Shown here: positions 19,401-31,270 of the stretch, piece by piece | Position numbering within the stretch: position 1 is the stretch's first letter | Layout of the letters: each line of letters starts with the position of its first letter | Source: Asparagopsis taxiformis | Lineage: Eukaryota > Rhodophyta > Florideophyceae > Bonnemaisoniales > Bonnemaisoniaceae | Length of the DNA stretch: 51,336 nucleotides | Reading direction: 5' to 3' | Assembly: GCA_030407315.1 (NCBI GenBank) | Contig: JALQPE010001909.1 | Span: forward strand, 1 to 51,336 | Translations under genes and position numbers: made by a program | The notes under the pieces: generated by a model | Databases searched by the model: none | What the model saw: the letters and a program-made list of their open reading frames with translations, nothing else | Told to the model about the DNA's origin: nothing

Positions 19401-22400
19401 GTTTGCCGCTCTAGCGGATTTTCTACCTGCTACAGCGCGCACCTTCAAACTTTCCTGGTGATGCCGCGCTTATCCGTCCCTTGCATTCTGGGAGCAGACT
19501 TCATCGACCGCGTGGTTCGGATGATCTATACTGGGCCGCAGAGCGCGTTGCGAACCCGCTATGGAGACCACGTTCCGATGCTCCCACGCACGCCGACGAA
19601 ACCGCGCCGCGCACCGACCCCCAAGACTACCCGACCAACAGATTTCGCGCCAATCCGCGTTGCGCGTCGCACGTCGATTCCACCGCACGCGACGCGAGCT
19701 ATCGAAGTCACCACGGGCGCTGACGGACGCTGCATCACGATACCCGCGACCAACCTCTACGGGCAGAAGTTGCTTCGTCTAGCCAATGGTGAAACGCAGG
19801 TTAAAAGGAACGTGCCCTTCAGTGTGCATGTGCACAACGCCGGCAGCCGCCTACAGGTATTGCCCAAAGGCATGAAGGTGGGCGCCGCAGTGCCCAACCC
19901 CGTAGGTTGCCTACAAGTTGCACAGGAAGCGCTGACTCCGCAAGACCGACCGCCCGACGATGCGACGCCACGCAACGCGACGAACCCGCTGGACCCGCGC
20001 GAAGCCGACGGAATTGCGAACGCGACGCCGCACTGGGAAGATCTACTACGCGCGACGCTACGCGATGAGCGAGTAGACGACGACCTACACGCGCGAATTA
20101 TCGAGATGCTGCGAAAGCACGAGCGAATGTGGAATGGCACGCTCGGAGCTATCCACGCGACAGAACACCGCATCGAACTGGTTCCGGGGGCGACCCCCGT
20201 CAACCAACTGCCGTACCGCGCCGGACACGCGTCGCGCGAAATTATCCGTACGCAAGTGGAGAAGATGTTCCGCGCTGGAGTAATCGAACCCGCTACATCG
20301 GAATGGGCGAGCCCGGTCGTAGTTGTACCCAAGAAGGACGGGACTTCTCGCTTCTGCATCGACTACCGCCGTCTAAACGCCGCTACCATGAAGGACGCAT
20401 ATCCGATTCCGCGCATGGACGATTGCGTCGACTCGCTCGGTAACGCGACGGTTTTCACTACGCTGGATTGCAATTCGGGATACTGACAAATCCCGGTAGC
20501 GCACGCCGACCGCGATAAGACTACGTTTACGTCGCATGTTGGTACGTATCGCTTCCGCCGTATGCCCTTCGGACTATCGAACGCGCCCGCGACGTTTCAG
20601 CGCGCGCTCGATATCTTGCTCGCGAACGTGAAATGGCAGCCTTGCCTTGTCTACTTGGATGACGTAATCATCTTCTCCGCCGACGTAAATGCGCACGTGC
20701 ATCACGTCGAAGAGATACTGGGAATCCTCGGACGCGCTGGCGTTTCGCTTAAATTCGCGAAGACCGAGTTCTTCAAGCGCTCGGTGGACTATCTGGGACA
20801 TACTATTTCGCCGGGGAAGCTATCCGTACCAACGACGAAATGCGACGCGCTGCGCGATGCGACGTATCCGACGACGAAAACGCAGCTGAGCAGCTTTCTG
20901 GGAACTTGCAACGTATACCGCCGATTCGTCGAAAAATTCGCGTTCGTAGCAGCGCCGCTTACGCAGTTGTTGAAGAAGTACCAAGGAGATAACCTACCCG
21001 CGCCAACGCCGGAGCAAACGCGCGCGTTCGAATCATTGCGACAAGCGATGATATCTCCGCCTATCCTCCGTCTATCGCGCGAAGGGCACCCGTATGTGCT
21101 CGACACTGACGCGTCGCAAGGCCAAATCGGATGCGCATTATTACAGCGAGACGCAGACGAAGACACATTACATCCAGTCGGATACTGGTCGCGCACGCTT
21201 AACGACGCGGAGCGCAATTATTCGACGACGGAACGCGAATGCCTCGCGGTGGTATGTGCAGTGTTACTATTACGCGCTTATCTAGAAGGACGGAAGTTCA
21301 CGGTTCGCACGGATCATAATTCGCTGCGCTGGATTCTAAACATGACCTCTGCGGAAGGACGACTCGCGCGCTGGCGATTGCGACTCGCCGAGTTCGAGTT
21401 CGACGTCGAATATAAAAAGGGTAAACGCCATGTCATCGCCGAAGCGCTCTCGCGAATGGCCATGCGAAGCGGCGACGAGACGGAAATACCGGACGAGATG
21501 CCCCGCTTCGACGCCGCGAACATCATTGAACCGCACGCGGATGCTCATGCGCGAACCGATACCGCGCTACTATGCGACTATGCAGAATACTACCCGAGTT
21601 TAGACTGCCTACTGGCAACTCGGTCGTGCATCGAACCGCCCGTGTCCACTGACGAGTGGATTCGCGAACAGGCGACGGACGAATTCTGCCAAAACGCGAA
21701 ACGCGACGTCGAAACCGCGCCGAAGTCGCGCTTTCACCTGTCCCCCGATGGGATTCTCATGAGGACCGCGCCGCTCGACGACGCCACGCAGATAGTCGTG
21801 CCCGAAGCGATTAAGGGGCGCATTTTGCGAGCTAACCATTACGCGGTAACTGCAGGACATCCGGGTGCGCGACGCATGTATGATGAAATCCGACGCGCGT
21901 ACTACTGGCCGATGATGAGCGTAGACGTCTACACTACGGTGAGACAGTGCGACGCGTGCGCACGTAACCGCGTTACGCAATATCGCCATACGAACGCCCT
22001 GAAGCTATTCCCAGCGACGCGCCCGCTCGAAGACGTCGCTATCGATATCCTTGGGCTGCTGCCCGAGACTCCGCGCCAACTTGGCGCGGAGATTACGAGT
22101 ACGAAGCGGCGTTGAACGCCGTTTCGTACTCGTAATCGCGGACCGCTATAGCAAACTCTGCCGACTCATCGCGCTCGGACGCGTATCCGCGCTCGCCGTC
22201 GCGAAGGCATTTTGCCGAGATTGGGTTTTCGTCTATGGACCGCCGCGCACGCTACTTTCGGACAATGGGCCGCAATTCCGCTCGAAGCTGTTTCAGGAGA
22301 CTTGCGCGCTGTTGGGTACGCGAAATATATTCACAACGACGTACCATACGCAATCGAACGGACAAGCCGAGCGCATGAACCGCACCATCGTCGCGACGCT

Positions 22401-23400
22401 GCGTCATTATGTAGATGAAGAGCGCAGAGATTGGGACGAGCATTTAGACGCGCTAGCGTACGCTTACAACCGCGCGATACACCGCTCGACGAATACGTCG
22501 CCGTTCGAACTTACGCTCACGCGCTATCCCGTATCGCTAGGAACAGAACAAGTGGACACGATTCGCAGCACGCCGTTCCTCCGTATGGAATTTCTAGCGC
22601 GATTATCGGACGCCTACGCGCGCGCAGCAAACGCGCTGAAGAAAGCGCAAGCGCGGTATAAACGGGATTTCGACCGCGGCGTACGCGCAGTGAACAAAGA
22701 AATCAAGGTGGGTGACCAAGTATACTTGGATACCCGCGCGGGAGCGACGACTCAAGCGCAGCGAGACGAAGGAGCGCGTGCGTCGAAATTGGACTACCCC
22801 GTCTCCGGCCCTTTCCCTGTAATAGGCTGTCGTGGCCATACCTACGAAATCGTAATAGATGGCGTGCCCGAGCTCGTTAGTTCCGACCGCATCCGTGTCG
22901 CACCGCGTAACGCGACGCCCGCGCCGGCCTCGCTAGACGACGAGGAAGATACTGCCGCAACGGAAGTCGCTAACGACGCTACGCAGCGCGGCGAACGCGA
23001 CCTCGAAGCTGCGCGCAAAGTTAACCCAGAGTCTAGGTACGGAACGCGCGAATTTATGAGTGACAGACTGATGGCCGAAGGCATTGACGATGCTGGGGAA
23101 GCCGTTTTCCGAGTGCGCTGGAAAGGATATTCGCCGCGCGATGATACCTGGGAACCCGTGGGCTCACTACCCGCACCTATTATCGCACGTTTTCGCAGGG
23201 ACCTAAAGCGAAGTGCTTCGAACGCCGCCGGACGCGACACCGGGACCGGCCGCGCTACGTCACGCATCCGCCGGGGACCCCCGCCGAAGAAGCGAACTCC
23301 GGAAGCGACAAGCGTCACCAAACCGCGCCCGACGCCACCCAGTCGCTCAAGTTCGCGGTTAGCGGACAAGAGGACGCGCCACCGCCCGCCACGCAACTGA
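19398..23400 (+). pseudogene. pol: Protease-end, RT, RNase H, integrase, chromodomain (Pol), element 1
   Basis: Protease end VPCILGADFI at about 19476-19505. RT motifs are VPKKDGTSRFCIDYRRL (about 20326), TTLD (20459) and the catalytic YLDD (about 20650). RNase H has VLDTDAS (about 21097) and RTDHNSLRW. The integrase zinc motif is H..H plus CDACARNR (about 21835-21970), and the DDE triad falls in AIDILG, LSDNGPQF and NGQAERMNR. The chromodomain is FRVRWKGYSPRDDTWEPV (about 23110-23160). Two breaks: TGA at 20484-20486 replaces the Trp of the conserved GYWQ, and a palindromic insertion at 22069-22136 shifts the frame inside integrase. Protease and RT are in one frame here, unlike in element 2. 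Non-functional as written. Confidence 0.85.
22069..22136. repeat. Two adjacent palindromes at the integrase frame break
   Basis: A 23-nt palindrome (22069-22091: 11-bp arms CTCCGCGCCAA around one base) is followed directly by a 45-nt one (22092-22136: arms ATTACGAGTACGAAG... and its complement). The right arm of the second is native integrase coding sequence (FVLVIADRYS follows), so the left arm is an inverted copy of it. It moves the downstream integrase into another frame. Confidence 0.7.
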
Positions 23401-23906
23401 CGTGCAGAACCGCCGAGCCTAGAAGCGGCATACGAACCAAGGAGGGCGCCGGCATAGCCCATGGAGAAAACGGGCCAGGACCACGAGGCACTCGCCGACG
23501 CGCATGCGAAAAAGCGCGCCGACACATCATCCTTGCCGTCTACTTCGTGTGCCCGCGGCGCCCAGCCTCCTTGAACCGGCTCAGTCGATAACGTGACGCC
23601 GCCCGAAAACGTCAGTCGCGACGTCAGACGAAGTTTCACCGCGCCCTGCGCAATTGACATTCTACCGCTGAATTACTTGGAACGGTCGCCGCACGCAATA
23701 AAGCGACGCCGCTCGCGAGCCGCTTACGCACCCGTCCGGCAGGCCGCACATGATTCGTCGTTTGCGCGTTGCGTTACTACTCGCGTCAGCTATCCGCACG
23801 GAGGCAATCCACACTGGGCTAGGCTAACTGGGAGTTGAACACTTGCGCGAGCATACAAACGAACGTTTTGTACTGCTGGTGCTAACACGCGTCGCGCAGA
23901 ACGCCG

Positions 23907-23963
23907 TCGATGCGTGGGAATCGAGCCCACTCGCTTACTCCCTAGGCGCCGCCCGCTGACCAC
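23907..23963 (-). other. tRNA-like sequence with A and B boxes
   Basis: On the minus strand, GTGGGCTCGATTCCCAC (23930-23914) is a perfect 5-bp T-arm with a 7-nt loop matching a pol III B box. About 22 nt upstream lies TGGTCAGCGG, an A-box-like stretch. The anticodon region can form four of five pairs around a 7-nt loop, but the acceptor stem does not pair and the variable region is missing. It is therefore not a functional tRNA; it may be a tRNA pseudogene or SINE remnant in the element 1 non-coding interval. No gene is supported elsewhere in 23,401-25,374. Confidence 0.35.
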
Positions 23964-25374
23964 CTGTGCGCGGTTCGGAAACTGCTGCGCAAGTCGCGCC
24001 AAGACCGCCAGGAGACACCACGTATCACTCCTCGCCTGCGTTTCGACCGCTCTTCGTTCGCCACGCAACTACTCGTCGTTCGCCATGCAGCTACTCGTCG
24101 CTCACGTTATGCAACCCTCAATAACCGCCTACCGCCACGCCGAAGTCGCGCTATTGCACGTACTGAGAGTCTCGCCCGCGTACCTCGGCGCACAACCTGG
24201 AAAATGCGTGCAAGGCCGGCACCGACTAACCCTCTGACTGACTCTAGGTGATGCGCGATGGGCTGGAACCAGCGATGGGTTTCGCGCGAAAATAGGGGAG
24301 CGGCTCCGAAATTGGGTGCGCAGTCTGGCCCGGCGGAATAGCAATTTGGCCGTCCCGCAAAAATTGTCCCACGAGAAAATTGTTGGCGAAGGGGCACCTG
24401 GATTGCGCCGCCGCCAGACTGACCCCCACGCCGTGACGAGCCGTCCCTCGCTGCCGTCATTTGATTGGACGACAACATGCGCAGACTCCAGCGAGCAGCT
24501 CGAACTTGGTGGAAAGACGCAGTCACCTGGACGTACGCCGGTCTCCACCGAGAATATAGCGGCATTCACGCGCGCATCTCCCCCTCAGCAAAAGCGCGGA
24601 GAATGAGGCCTAGTCTACAAAAAGAAAGAGGCGACCCACGCGGGAGCCCACGAATAAGGCCCTTTCGCCCCGATCTAGCCATGGAACAGCGGACGCGGTA
24701 GTGAGACATGAACGTAGGTAGCAAGCGAGGCGACGCGAAGGCGAAAAACGAAGGCGCGTAGCAACGAACCGATACCGCGACCGCGAGCGAACGCGCGATG
24801 GAATTAACCAGCGGCGACGAGAACCACGCGCGACGAACCGGCGAAGCGAACGCATTACGACGATCGCGCTCCGACGTACCGGCCGCCCCAACTCATTCCG
24901 TTCACCCTCTCCCAAATTCCACAACACACGCAACCCAACGCATGCTGGCAATATCGGCACGTGCTGATGGCCGACTTCGTCCGGTTGTCCCCCGAACGGC
25001 GACGTGGACAACGGGCACATACGGCTTTGAGCCACGACACGCGCGTCCTTACCAAAGGGACACCGACGCTTACGTGCCTCGTGATCTGGCACGCCGAGTA
25101 CCGGTCGGCCCCCAGCGTCACACCATAGCGCGAGAATCAAGTGAAGGAACCAAGATGCGGGAAGGGCGACACGTAGATACCAACAGGACGAGTTTATTGC
25201 AAGGAGGATGTAATGCGTGATTAACTGGATGGAGCAAGAATCAGGACGGAGGTGCGCGCGTGTCATCGTCTCGACGAACTACCCGCCGTATTGCGCGAAC
25301 GAGCGCGGCTCGAAGCCGTATCTGCCTGGTGACCGCGTCGCCGTTCGGGATTCAACACCCGAACGACGCGCCCA

Positions 25375-28078
25375 TCATGTACGCCAATCCGAAGTGGAGG
25401 AATACTTGTGCGACCCGTCGAAGCCGCGGCCGCGCGCGAACGCGTCATGGGCCGTGCGCCGCCGCGTCCTGATCCAACGCTCCCCGCAGCGCCACGTACC
25501 GCTTCTGCGCGCAACTCGCTCACGGACTGCGTTTCGCCAGCTGACTCTTTCTCGCCAACGGACCCAGTCGGGGACCGCTGCAGGAAGCCAACGACATCGT
25601 TCAACGCCGAACCCAACCGGTGCGCGCTCGATAGTGTCTTGAACCTTCCGCACGGTCTCCCTTTCTCGCGCGCGATATTCGTCGCGCACCGCGGCGATAC
25701 GAGCTGACGACCGCCCCCTTTCCGCTTCCAAGTTGGCTTCGACTTCGACGAGCGCACTCTGCGCCGTCTGCTGAGCCGTCATCGCAGCGTCACAGCGAGT
25801 TCGAAGATTCGCTAGCGCCGCCCGATCACCCTCAGCCTCGTTCCTGTACGCCGCTGCACGACCTTGCAACTTCCCGATGTCTTCGTGCATACGCTCAATA
25901 CGCGCAGCGTCGTCGTCGACCTTGCGTTTTAGCGCGGCTTCGCGCTCCTCCGATTCCGCCAACGTCTTCTGAGTCTCGCGCAGGACCGACACGGCCTCGT
26001 CACGTGCCTCAGACGCATCATCGCGCGCCTTGATTGCCTCGTCGAGCGCCCTGGTGGCCGCACTAAGACGCCCCAAAGCCTCGTCGCGAGCTTGCGCGAC
26101 CGACGTCACACGCGACAACGCTTCATCTCGGCCCTGCTTGGCCGAAGAAAGTTGAGTTTGCAGCCCGTCTGCCGCCGGCGAACCAGCGACCACACCGGCG
26201 TCGTCACCAGCCACCGCCGTGGGCGCTTCTGCACCCTCGCCAACAACCGCCGAACCCGATGCCGCGCCGCTAGTCATCGCCGCACTTGCACCCGCTTCGC
26301 CAGGCATGTTGGTGGCGCCTTGACTCTGAGTGGCTTTCTTCAGTTCTTGTAACTCGTTGTACACCTTCTCGTACTCCGCCCGCAGCGCCGCGTCTAACTG
26401 CGCAACGTCGATAGGAGCCCGTGGTGCTTCGGAGAATAACGAGTAGCGCCCATCGCCGAATCGCCGGCGCTCAACGGCCAACAACGCGGCCATCCCAAGG
26501 TACTACGCATATTCCCGCGAATTCGTTGCGCGCATCACATGCAACTCGTTAGAAGACAACGCCGACAAGACAGCATCTACGGTGACGACGTCGCCTGCTT
26601 CTAGATGCGCGAACGCGCCACGCGAAGGGTTGCGCGGCGACTTCAGTAGCAAGTGAGGGATCTCCGTATGCCTGTGAACTCCGAGCGCGCCATGCGCCCA
26701 ATCCACGACGCCGCGTTCCGCGCTCCACGGTAGCCACTGGCCACCTTCATTGAAGTCCACGCCGGGAGCCACGTCGAAGACAGGCGTCTCGTCCCATGGA
26801 CACGCGCCGCGCGTGTCGGAGCATCGCGGCGATGCTCCGACAAGAGACTTTCTAAGTGCGCGACTGAATAGGTGCCGCCACGAACGACCGCCGCAGCGCC
26901 GACGCTCTCGATACCGGCGATGAGCCGGTCGCTCAAGCGAACGAAACGACGCTCGACAAACGCGACATGAAGCCAGGCGCAGGCCACCATCACGATCCAT
27001 TCGCTAAGCGCCACGGCCCAGAAGTAGGAACTTCCTGCGTTGAACGCGTCTCGACCGGAACATCAAGACCAAGGAGGACAGATGGTGCATAATGGAAGAC
27101 GCACGGCAGTGGAACGGACAGCGACTCGGGAGCGTCGGGCCAGTCGCGCGGGTCGTAACGCGGAAAGAAGGCACTCACGCGATCTTCCGGGAACTCGCGA
27201 AATTAGACGTCGCGATGCGTAACGAAGTAACCGGTCGTGCGACGCAAGCGCAGTTCGCGACGCGCCTCGGAGCGCATCCCCGCGTCGAAAAACCAAGGCT
27301 CACTAACTTCTCCCTCCCGTTCAACGTCATTCCAGGGGACGCCGCCGTCCAACAAGAAACCGGCGCTAGGCGCCGCCGCTCAGGGGTCAAGATGCGCGAA
27401 CTCGTCGCGACGCATCGTGCGAAGACGCGCCAAATGACGCACCAACCGCTCATCCGCCGCGTCCTCCAGGAAGTAAGCATCACAAGGAAGATTCGAAGGC
27501 ACAGGCAAGTCGCACCACGCCGCCTCGCGTCGCGCATCCCATACGGCTTGCGCATTCTTGTGGCCAGGTAACACCGCGTAGCGGTTGACGTCGGCGATAC
27601 GCGTCCATAGGAAACGCCGAAAGTATTGGACACGGCTCAATTCGGGCCAGGTTGGCATCGCGCGCGGCAGGAAACGGAACGCAGAGGGGTCGTCGTAACG
27701 CGCACGCGGAGCGGCGACGGGTACGTGCTGCGCGGCCGAAGGGAGCGACACAGAAGAAGGGGCAGGTACGGAACGAAGAGGCACGCCAACGTTGGCACGA
27801 CTCCCAGCCGCGGGTGTAGCGGTTACGTCCACTGTCGCAACAACTCCCGATGACGCACCGACATTATCCGCGTTATGCGCACTCGACGACGCGGCAACCG
27901 GCGCGCTGGTAGACGAAGCTTGAGCCATGGACAGATAAAATGGGCTCTCGGGGCTCATGGCAGATGGAGAAGCGGCACGCGGAGTCGCCAATGGCGAACG
28001 TATCGGCGTCGCAGCTTCTTCGCCTGAACGGACGCTGGCGCGCAGCCAGCTAGGAAGGGTATCACCGTCGTGCGCCAT
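25375..28078 (-). pseudogene. Antisense ORF downstream of pol, element 1 (frameshifted)
   Basis: Runs opposite to pol. A likely start is ATG 28078 (MAHDGDTLPSWLRAS). The first part, to 27380, is Ala/Ser/Pro-rich and then globular (RYAVLPGHKNAQAVW). The reading then changes frame: FFPRYDP...CVFHYAP (about 27170-27080), AFVERRFVRLSDRL (about 26955-26910) and GDVVTVDAVLSALSSNELHV (about 26600-26540). A long coiled coil follows from 26493, with repeated Q-x-RDEAL patterns, to about 25640. These landmarks occur in the same order in the antisense ORF of element 2 (ELYFPPLP...VVHYF, LFVERRVFGRA, DTFVSVTSAL), so the two are probably homologous. Function unknown; a structural or silencing-related accessory protein is conceivable. 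Confidence 0.6.
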
Positions 28079-28136
28079 GGCGAAAGCGACCGCGTGCGAC
28101 AACGAGCGAAACAGCGAATGCGAGAGACCGAGGAGA

Positions 28137-28985
28137 GAAGAAGGATAAAAAGAGAGAGAGAGAGGATCGAAAGGAGAGGAGTGGACAGAGAAAAAGAAAA
28201 GGCAAAGGATATGCGGGAAGAGGTGACGCGCTGGGACGCGCTGTGATGTTAGTCGGGGGGAGTGTGGTGCAAATTATGCCGCTAACGCGAACGCGGGTTG
28301 AAGCGATATCGACGAGTTGAGTCCGCGTGCATCCGCGCTGAGTTAGTTAGTAAGCGAGCGTACGCGTGGCGAACCGATTACGTGTCACGGTGCACCTGCG
28401 CGAACGCGTGCGATTGCGAACCCGGCGCCACGTGTAGCGATTTCTACGAATTTCCCTTTATTTCCCCTTTTTGGGTTTTTTATGACGAAAGTCTTTTTCC
28501 CAAATATTTCCCTTTTTGCGTGCGAGCGAGCGGCCGCCGGCCGGCCACGGAAGGACAGCCTGTCCTTTAGTAGTTAGCTATTAATGGTCGTTCAGCTTCG
28601 CACCTTACCAATAAATAGCCAGCATCTTCGCAGCTACGAGTTAAGCGTTTAGCGAATCGCGAGGACTGATTGCGTTGAAACGTTGCGTGCGGGTTGCTCA
28701 CGATCGCCGACGTTCGCGTGCGCGCTGCGCATAAACCGATCGTCGAACCGCGTCGCACCGCGATAGCGCGCGTTGCGTCGCACGCCACTAGGCCAGGGAT
28801 TTACGGGTTGTGCTCGAGTTTACTCGGTGATCTCACCCTGAGATCACGGCTTGCGCCGGCCCGCGAATCCCGTGTTGCGATCGTTCCCTACGCGTTCCGC
28901 CGTTGTACCACCCGTTCGCCAGCGCGACCGAGCGACGCGCGAAATGCAAGTTCAACCAGCGCGTTACGGTTCACCTCGCCCTGAC
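28137..28985 (+). repeat. Purine-rich tract and possible 3' LTR of element 1
   Basis: A purine-rich stretch (28137-28190, with AGAGAGAGAGAG) is followed by non-coding sequence. TGTTAGTCGG starts near 28246 and CCTGACA ends near 28985. AATAAATAGC near 28609 could serve as a TATA or poly(A) signal. The pattern fits PPT plus LTR, but with no 5' LTR in the window the borders cannot be confirmed. Confidence 0.35.
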
Positions 28986-29144
28986 ACGGCTGCAATTCTA
29001 GAACTCCCTTAGATATTAGATATCGCCACCCCGGCTGTTCCTACAATTGGCAGTAGCTCATTCTGCAGTTCGGAAACAACATCAAACGTGTGGTGTCTAA
29101 TTCGAAAAAGTAGTGCTGTGGTCCAAGGTGAATACGTGCACGGA

Positions 29145-29450
29145 ATGGAGCTGCAGAAATGTCCTTTGACATGTGATGTGCACGGGAGGAGCGACGGTGA
29201 AGGGAGTCTGGAAGGGTGGAAAAGCGAAGGAAAGAAATGTTTCCGTATAGAATGGGAGCCTGCGATGCAAAGAAAGCGAGGAAAGGCGGGGGATGTACTG
29301 TGGGGATCTCTGAGAGTTCATATGCCGTACGTCGTATTCCGTGGTGTGGAAGAACCTTGTCGTATAGACAAGTTGATAACAGAAGATGTAGTGAACGACG
29401 TGGTAGGGTATAGTGCGTCTGAGAAAAAGGCAGAGGAGTACATTAAATGA
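29145..29450 (+). CDS. Small hypothetical protein
   Basis: About 101 codons from ATG 29145 (MELQKCPLTCDVHG) to the TGA at 29448-29450. Codon use is unlike the CpG-rich retroelements and the C-terminal half looks protein-like (LRVHMPYVVFRGVEEPC, DKLITEDVVNDVVGY). No domain is recognised. It may be a fragment or terminal exon of a longer gene. It is convergent with the minus-strand ORF ending at 29588. Confidence 0.3.
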   Translation: MELQKCPLTCDVHGRSDGEGSLEGWKSEGKKCFRIEWEPAMQRKRGKAGDVLWGSLRVHMPYVVFRGVEEPCRIDKLITEDVVNDVVGYSASEKKAEEYIK

Positions 29451-29587
29451 TGCCAGCAGTTGGATGAATCAGAAATACTTTAATGCAGATGATGCATGCA
29501 TTGCAAAGCAGAACTAGTTGAGCGTTGGGACTTTTCCTAGAACTACTAATGAACCATACCGATATATAGTTTCTAATCAAAGCAGTA

Positions 29588-31270
29588 CTACACATCAAGT
29601 AGAGAAATAACAAGCTCGTCATCCTCCTGTAGAGGGACGCAATCAGGATTGGAAACGCGCCTGTCTGCCGTGTTTTCAAAGGAAAGTTCGGTTTGTACGA
29701 TGCTTGAATCGAAACGTACAGACTCATATTCTTCAGCAGTGAGATTTCTCTTCTTTCTGATGATTCCGAACAGGCAATCACCTCCCATGAGGTAGTCCCG
29801 CAGCTCTAGATGCCCCCATGCAACTCGCAAAGGGAATCCATCTTTCCCAAACTGAAGTGTAGGTAATTTGCTGAGGGCCGCATTGAATAAACCTTGCAGA
29901 CATATTGCTATCTGATAACAAGCTTGAATGGCATGGGGCTCATGACAAAGCATCTCCAGTTCTGTGCATTGACAGAAACTACATAACAATATCATAGCTA
30001 AAGTAAGAAAACAGAATGAACATACAGCCAATTTCTCCACCGGATTCTGCGCAGTTGTAATGTTTCCATTAGCGATACCGCCGCTTACATGAACTTTGTA
30101 AGTAACCTGAACGTGAAGCTCGGGACGACTGAGAATGAAATTTGAGAAGATGGAATCATTTTTTGAATACACTTTCAGAGCGTCTTCTCCTGTTCCATAA
30201 GCTTTCGACATTGTCGGAATTGAGTCAGGTGGACACATGTCCGACGTTGACACATCAGAGTCGAGTAGAACAGCAATAGTTGCCTTCATATCTCGGTGGA
30301 TGAGGAAGAATGCTTGCTTGACCAATTCCATTTTCATTTGCTTACGGGAACTGTTGAAGAACTGGGTGAGCTGCCGTAGAGCAGAGGTAATAATCGGAAT
30401 GGATTGTATATCCGACGGTGACAGGTTGGGCATAGCGGAAGACGAAGAGGATGACGTAGATGCACGGCGTGCTTCTCCTTTTGAACCAGACAGTCGCCGA
30501 CGCTTCGAAGATCCAACCTGCAAACTCGAGGTCTGTTCTATGTTGCGTTCCGCCTCCGTGGGCATCGAAATATCCATAGCATGCAAAAGAGCACGCTGCG
30601 AAATGTGCAGCCAAGATGGTTTATCGATGGGCACAATTGTTGCATTCCGAAGTGCATAATCTCTTGAGATAGTATTGCTGTTCGAGTCCTCTTCTTCGCC
30701 GGGGTCCAGGATGCCGGCATTCCTGGTGGCTGAGTCCTTCCATCGTACAATTCTGTCATTCGCCATCGAAATAAATGCTGTTCCGACAATAGAGCGTTTT
30801 AAGAATATATGCCGTTTCCCAACCGCAGTGCCAATTAGAGATTTCTTGGATTGTCTTACCTCTGCATTAGAACTGGAAGTCTGCGAAAACGACAATGCAG
30901 CAAGTAGCAATGTTGTACAGGACTTCACTTGCGCGGTTTCGTCAGACCTTGCATTCAAGTTCCTGAGCAAACTGGGATCCACTGAAGTTTTGGTAAGCTC
31001 TGCAACGGTTCGGAAAGCGACGAATCTAGATGTCACATGCCTATTGTTGAACAAAGAGGACACTAGAGTGGTAATTTGACCTGATTTTCTTGATCTCTCC
31101 TCGAGAACTACTGAAGGTACAGTGTTTGTCCCTGCAGCAGCCGAGGTCATGGACCGAATGCAAGCAAGCTCCATTTCAATGGACAAAAGGGATTCGCGCA
31201 TATACTGTTCGAGGGATGCATACTGTTCCTCAAACTTTGCAAACCTTGACAATGATAATTCATCTCGCAT
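29588..31270 (-). CDS. Hypothetical protein, 560 aa
   Basis: An uninterrupted frame from ATG 31270 to the stop at 29590-29588, the longest host-like ORF outside transposons. The N-terminus is helical with a heptad flavour (FAKFEEQYASLEQYMRESLL). The middle contains a basic SSKRRRLSGSKGEARR stretch that could act as a nuclear localisation signal, followed by a serine run. A Cys-rich hydrophobic stretch (LTLAMILLCSFC) lies at about residues 425-440. The C-terminus is acidic (LQEDDELVISLLDV). No family is recognised. It is divergent from the gene at 32678, with two MITEs between them. Either a host gene or the product of an undescribed element. Confidence 0.6.
   Translation of the reverse strand: MRDELSLSRFAKFEEQYASLEQYMRESLLSIEMELACIRSMTSAAAGTNTVPSVVLEERSRKSGQITTLVSSLFNNRHVTSRFVAFRTVAELTKTSVDPSLLRNLNARSDETAQVKSCTTLLLAALSFSQTSSSNAEVRQSKKSLIGTAVGKRHIFLKRSIVGTAFISMANDRIVRWKDSATRNAGILDPGEEEDSNSNTISRDYALRNATIVPIDKPSWLHISQRALLHAMDISMPTEAERNIEQTSSLQVGSSKRRRLSGSKGEARRASTSSSSSSAMPNLSPSDIQSIPIITSALRQLTQFFNSSRKQMKMELVKQAFFLIHRDMKATIAVLLDSDVSTSDMCPPDSIPTMSKAYGTGEDALKVYSKNDSIFSNFILSRPELHVQVTYKVHVSGGIANGNITTAQNPVEKLAVCSFCFLTLAMILLCSFCQCTELEMLCHEPHAIQACYQIAICLQGLFNAALSKLPTLQFGKDGFPLRVAWGHLELRDYLMGGDCLFGIIRKKRNLTAEEYESVRFDSSIVQTELSFENTADRRVSNPDCVPLQEDDELVISLLDV

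Larger units (their letters stand above)
19400..28985 (+). mobile_element. Ty3/gypsy chromovirus, element 1, 5'-truncated
   Basis: Contains the end of protease, reverse transcriptase, RNase H, integrase and a chromodomain on the plus strand, then a long non-coding interval and an opposite-strand ORF. It ends in a purine-rich tract and a possible 3' LTR. Gag, the catalytic half of protease and the 5' LTR are missing: sequence upstream of about 19,440 shows no retroelement protein. The element is very rich in CpG and in Arg/Ala/Asp codons ending in C or G, unlike the AT-richer DNA flanking it. Confidence 0.75.

Noticed and set aside
20484..20486. TGA decoding as tryptophan in this genome
   Set aside because: TGA ends other frames normally (for example element 1 pol at 23398-23400), so a private mutation is simpler.
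23907..23985. A functional tRNA gene
   Set aside because: The T-arm is good, but the acceptor stem does not pair and the variable region is absent.
23914..24237. Plus-strand ORF beginning MGIEPTRLLPRR
   Set aside because: This peptide is what a tRNA-like T-arm reads as in reverse; the DNA is explained by the A/B-box element and there is no other protein character.
24610..25266. Arg-rich ORFs on both strands between element 1 pol and its antisense ORF
   Set aside because: High CG content keeps several frames open at once; no domain or consistent codon signal.
29963..30026. An intron (GTATGT...ACAG) in the 560-aa ORF
   Set aside because: Its 64-nt length would break the frame and lead quickly to a stop, whereas the unspliced frame is open throughout.
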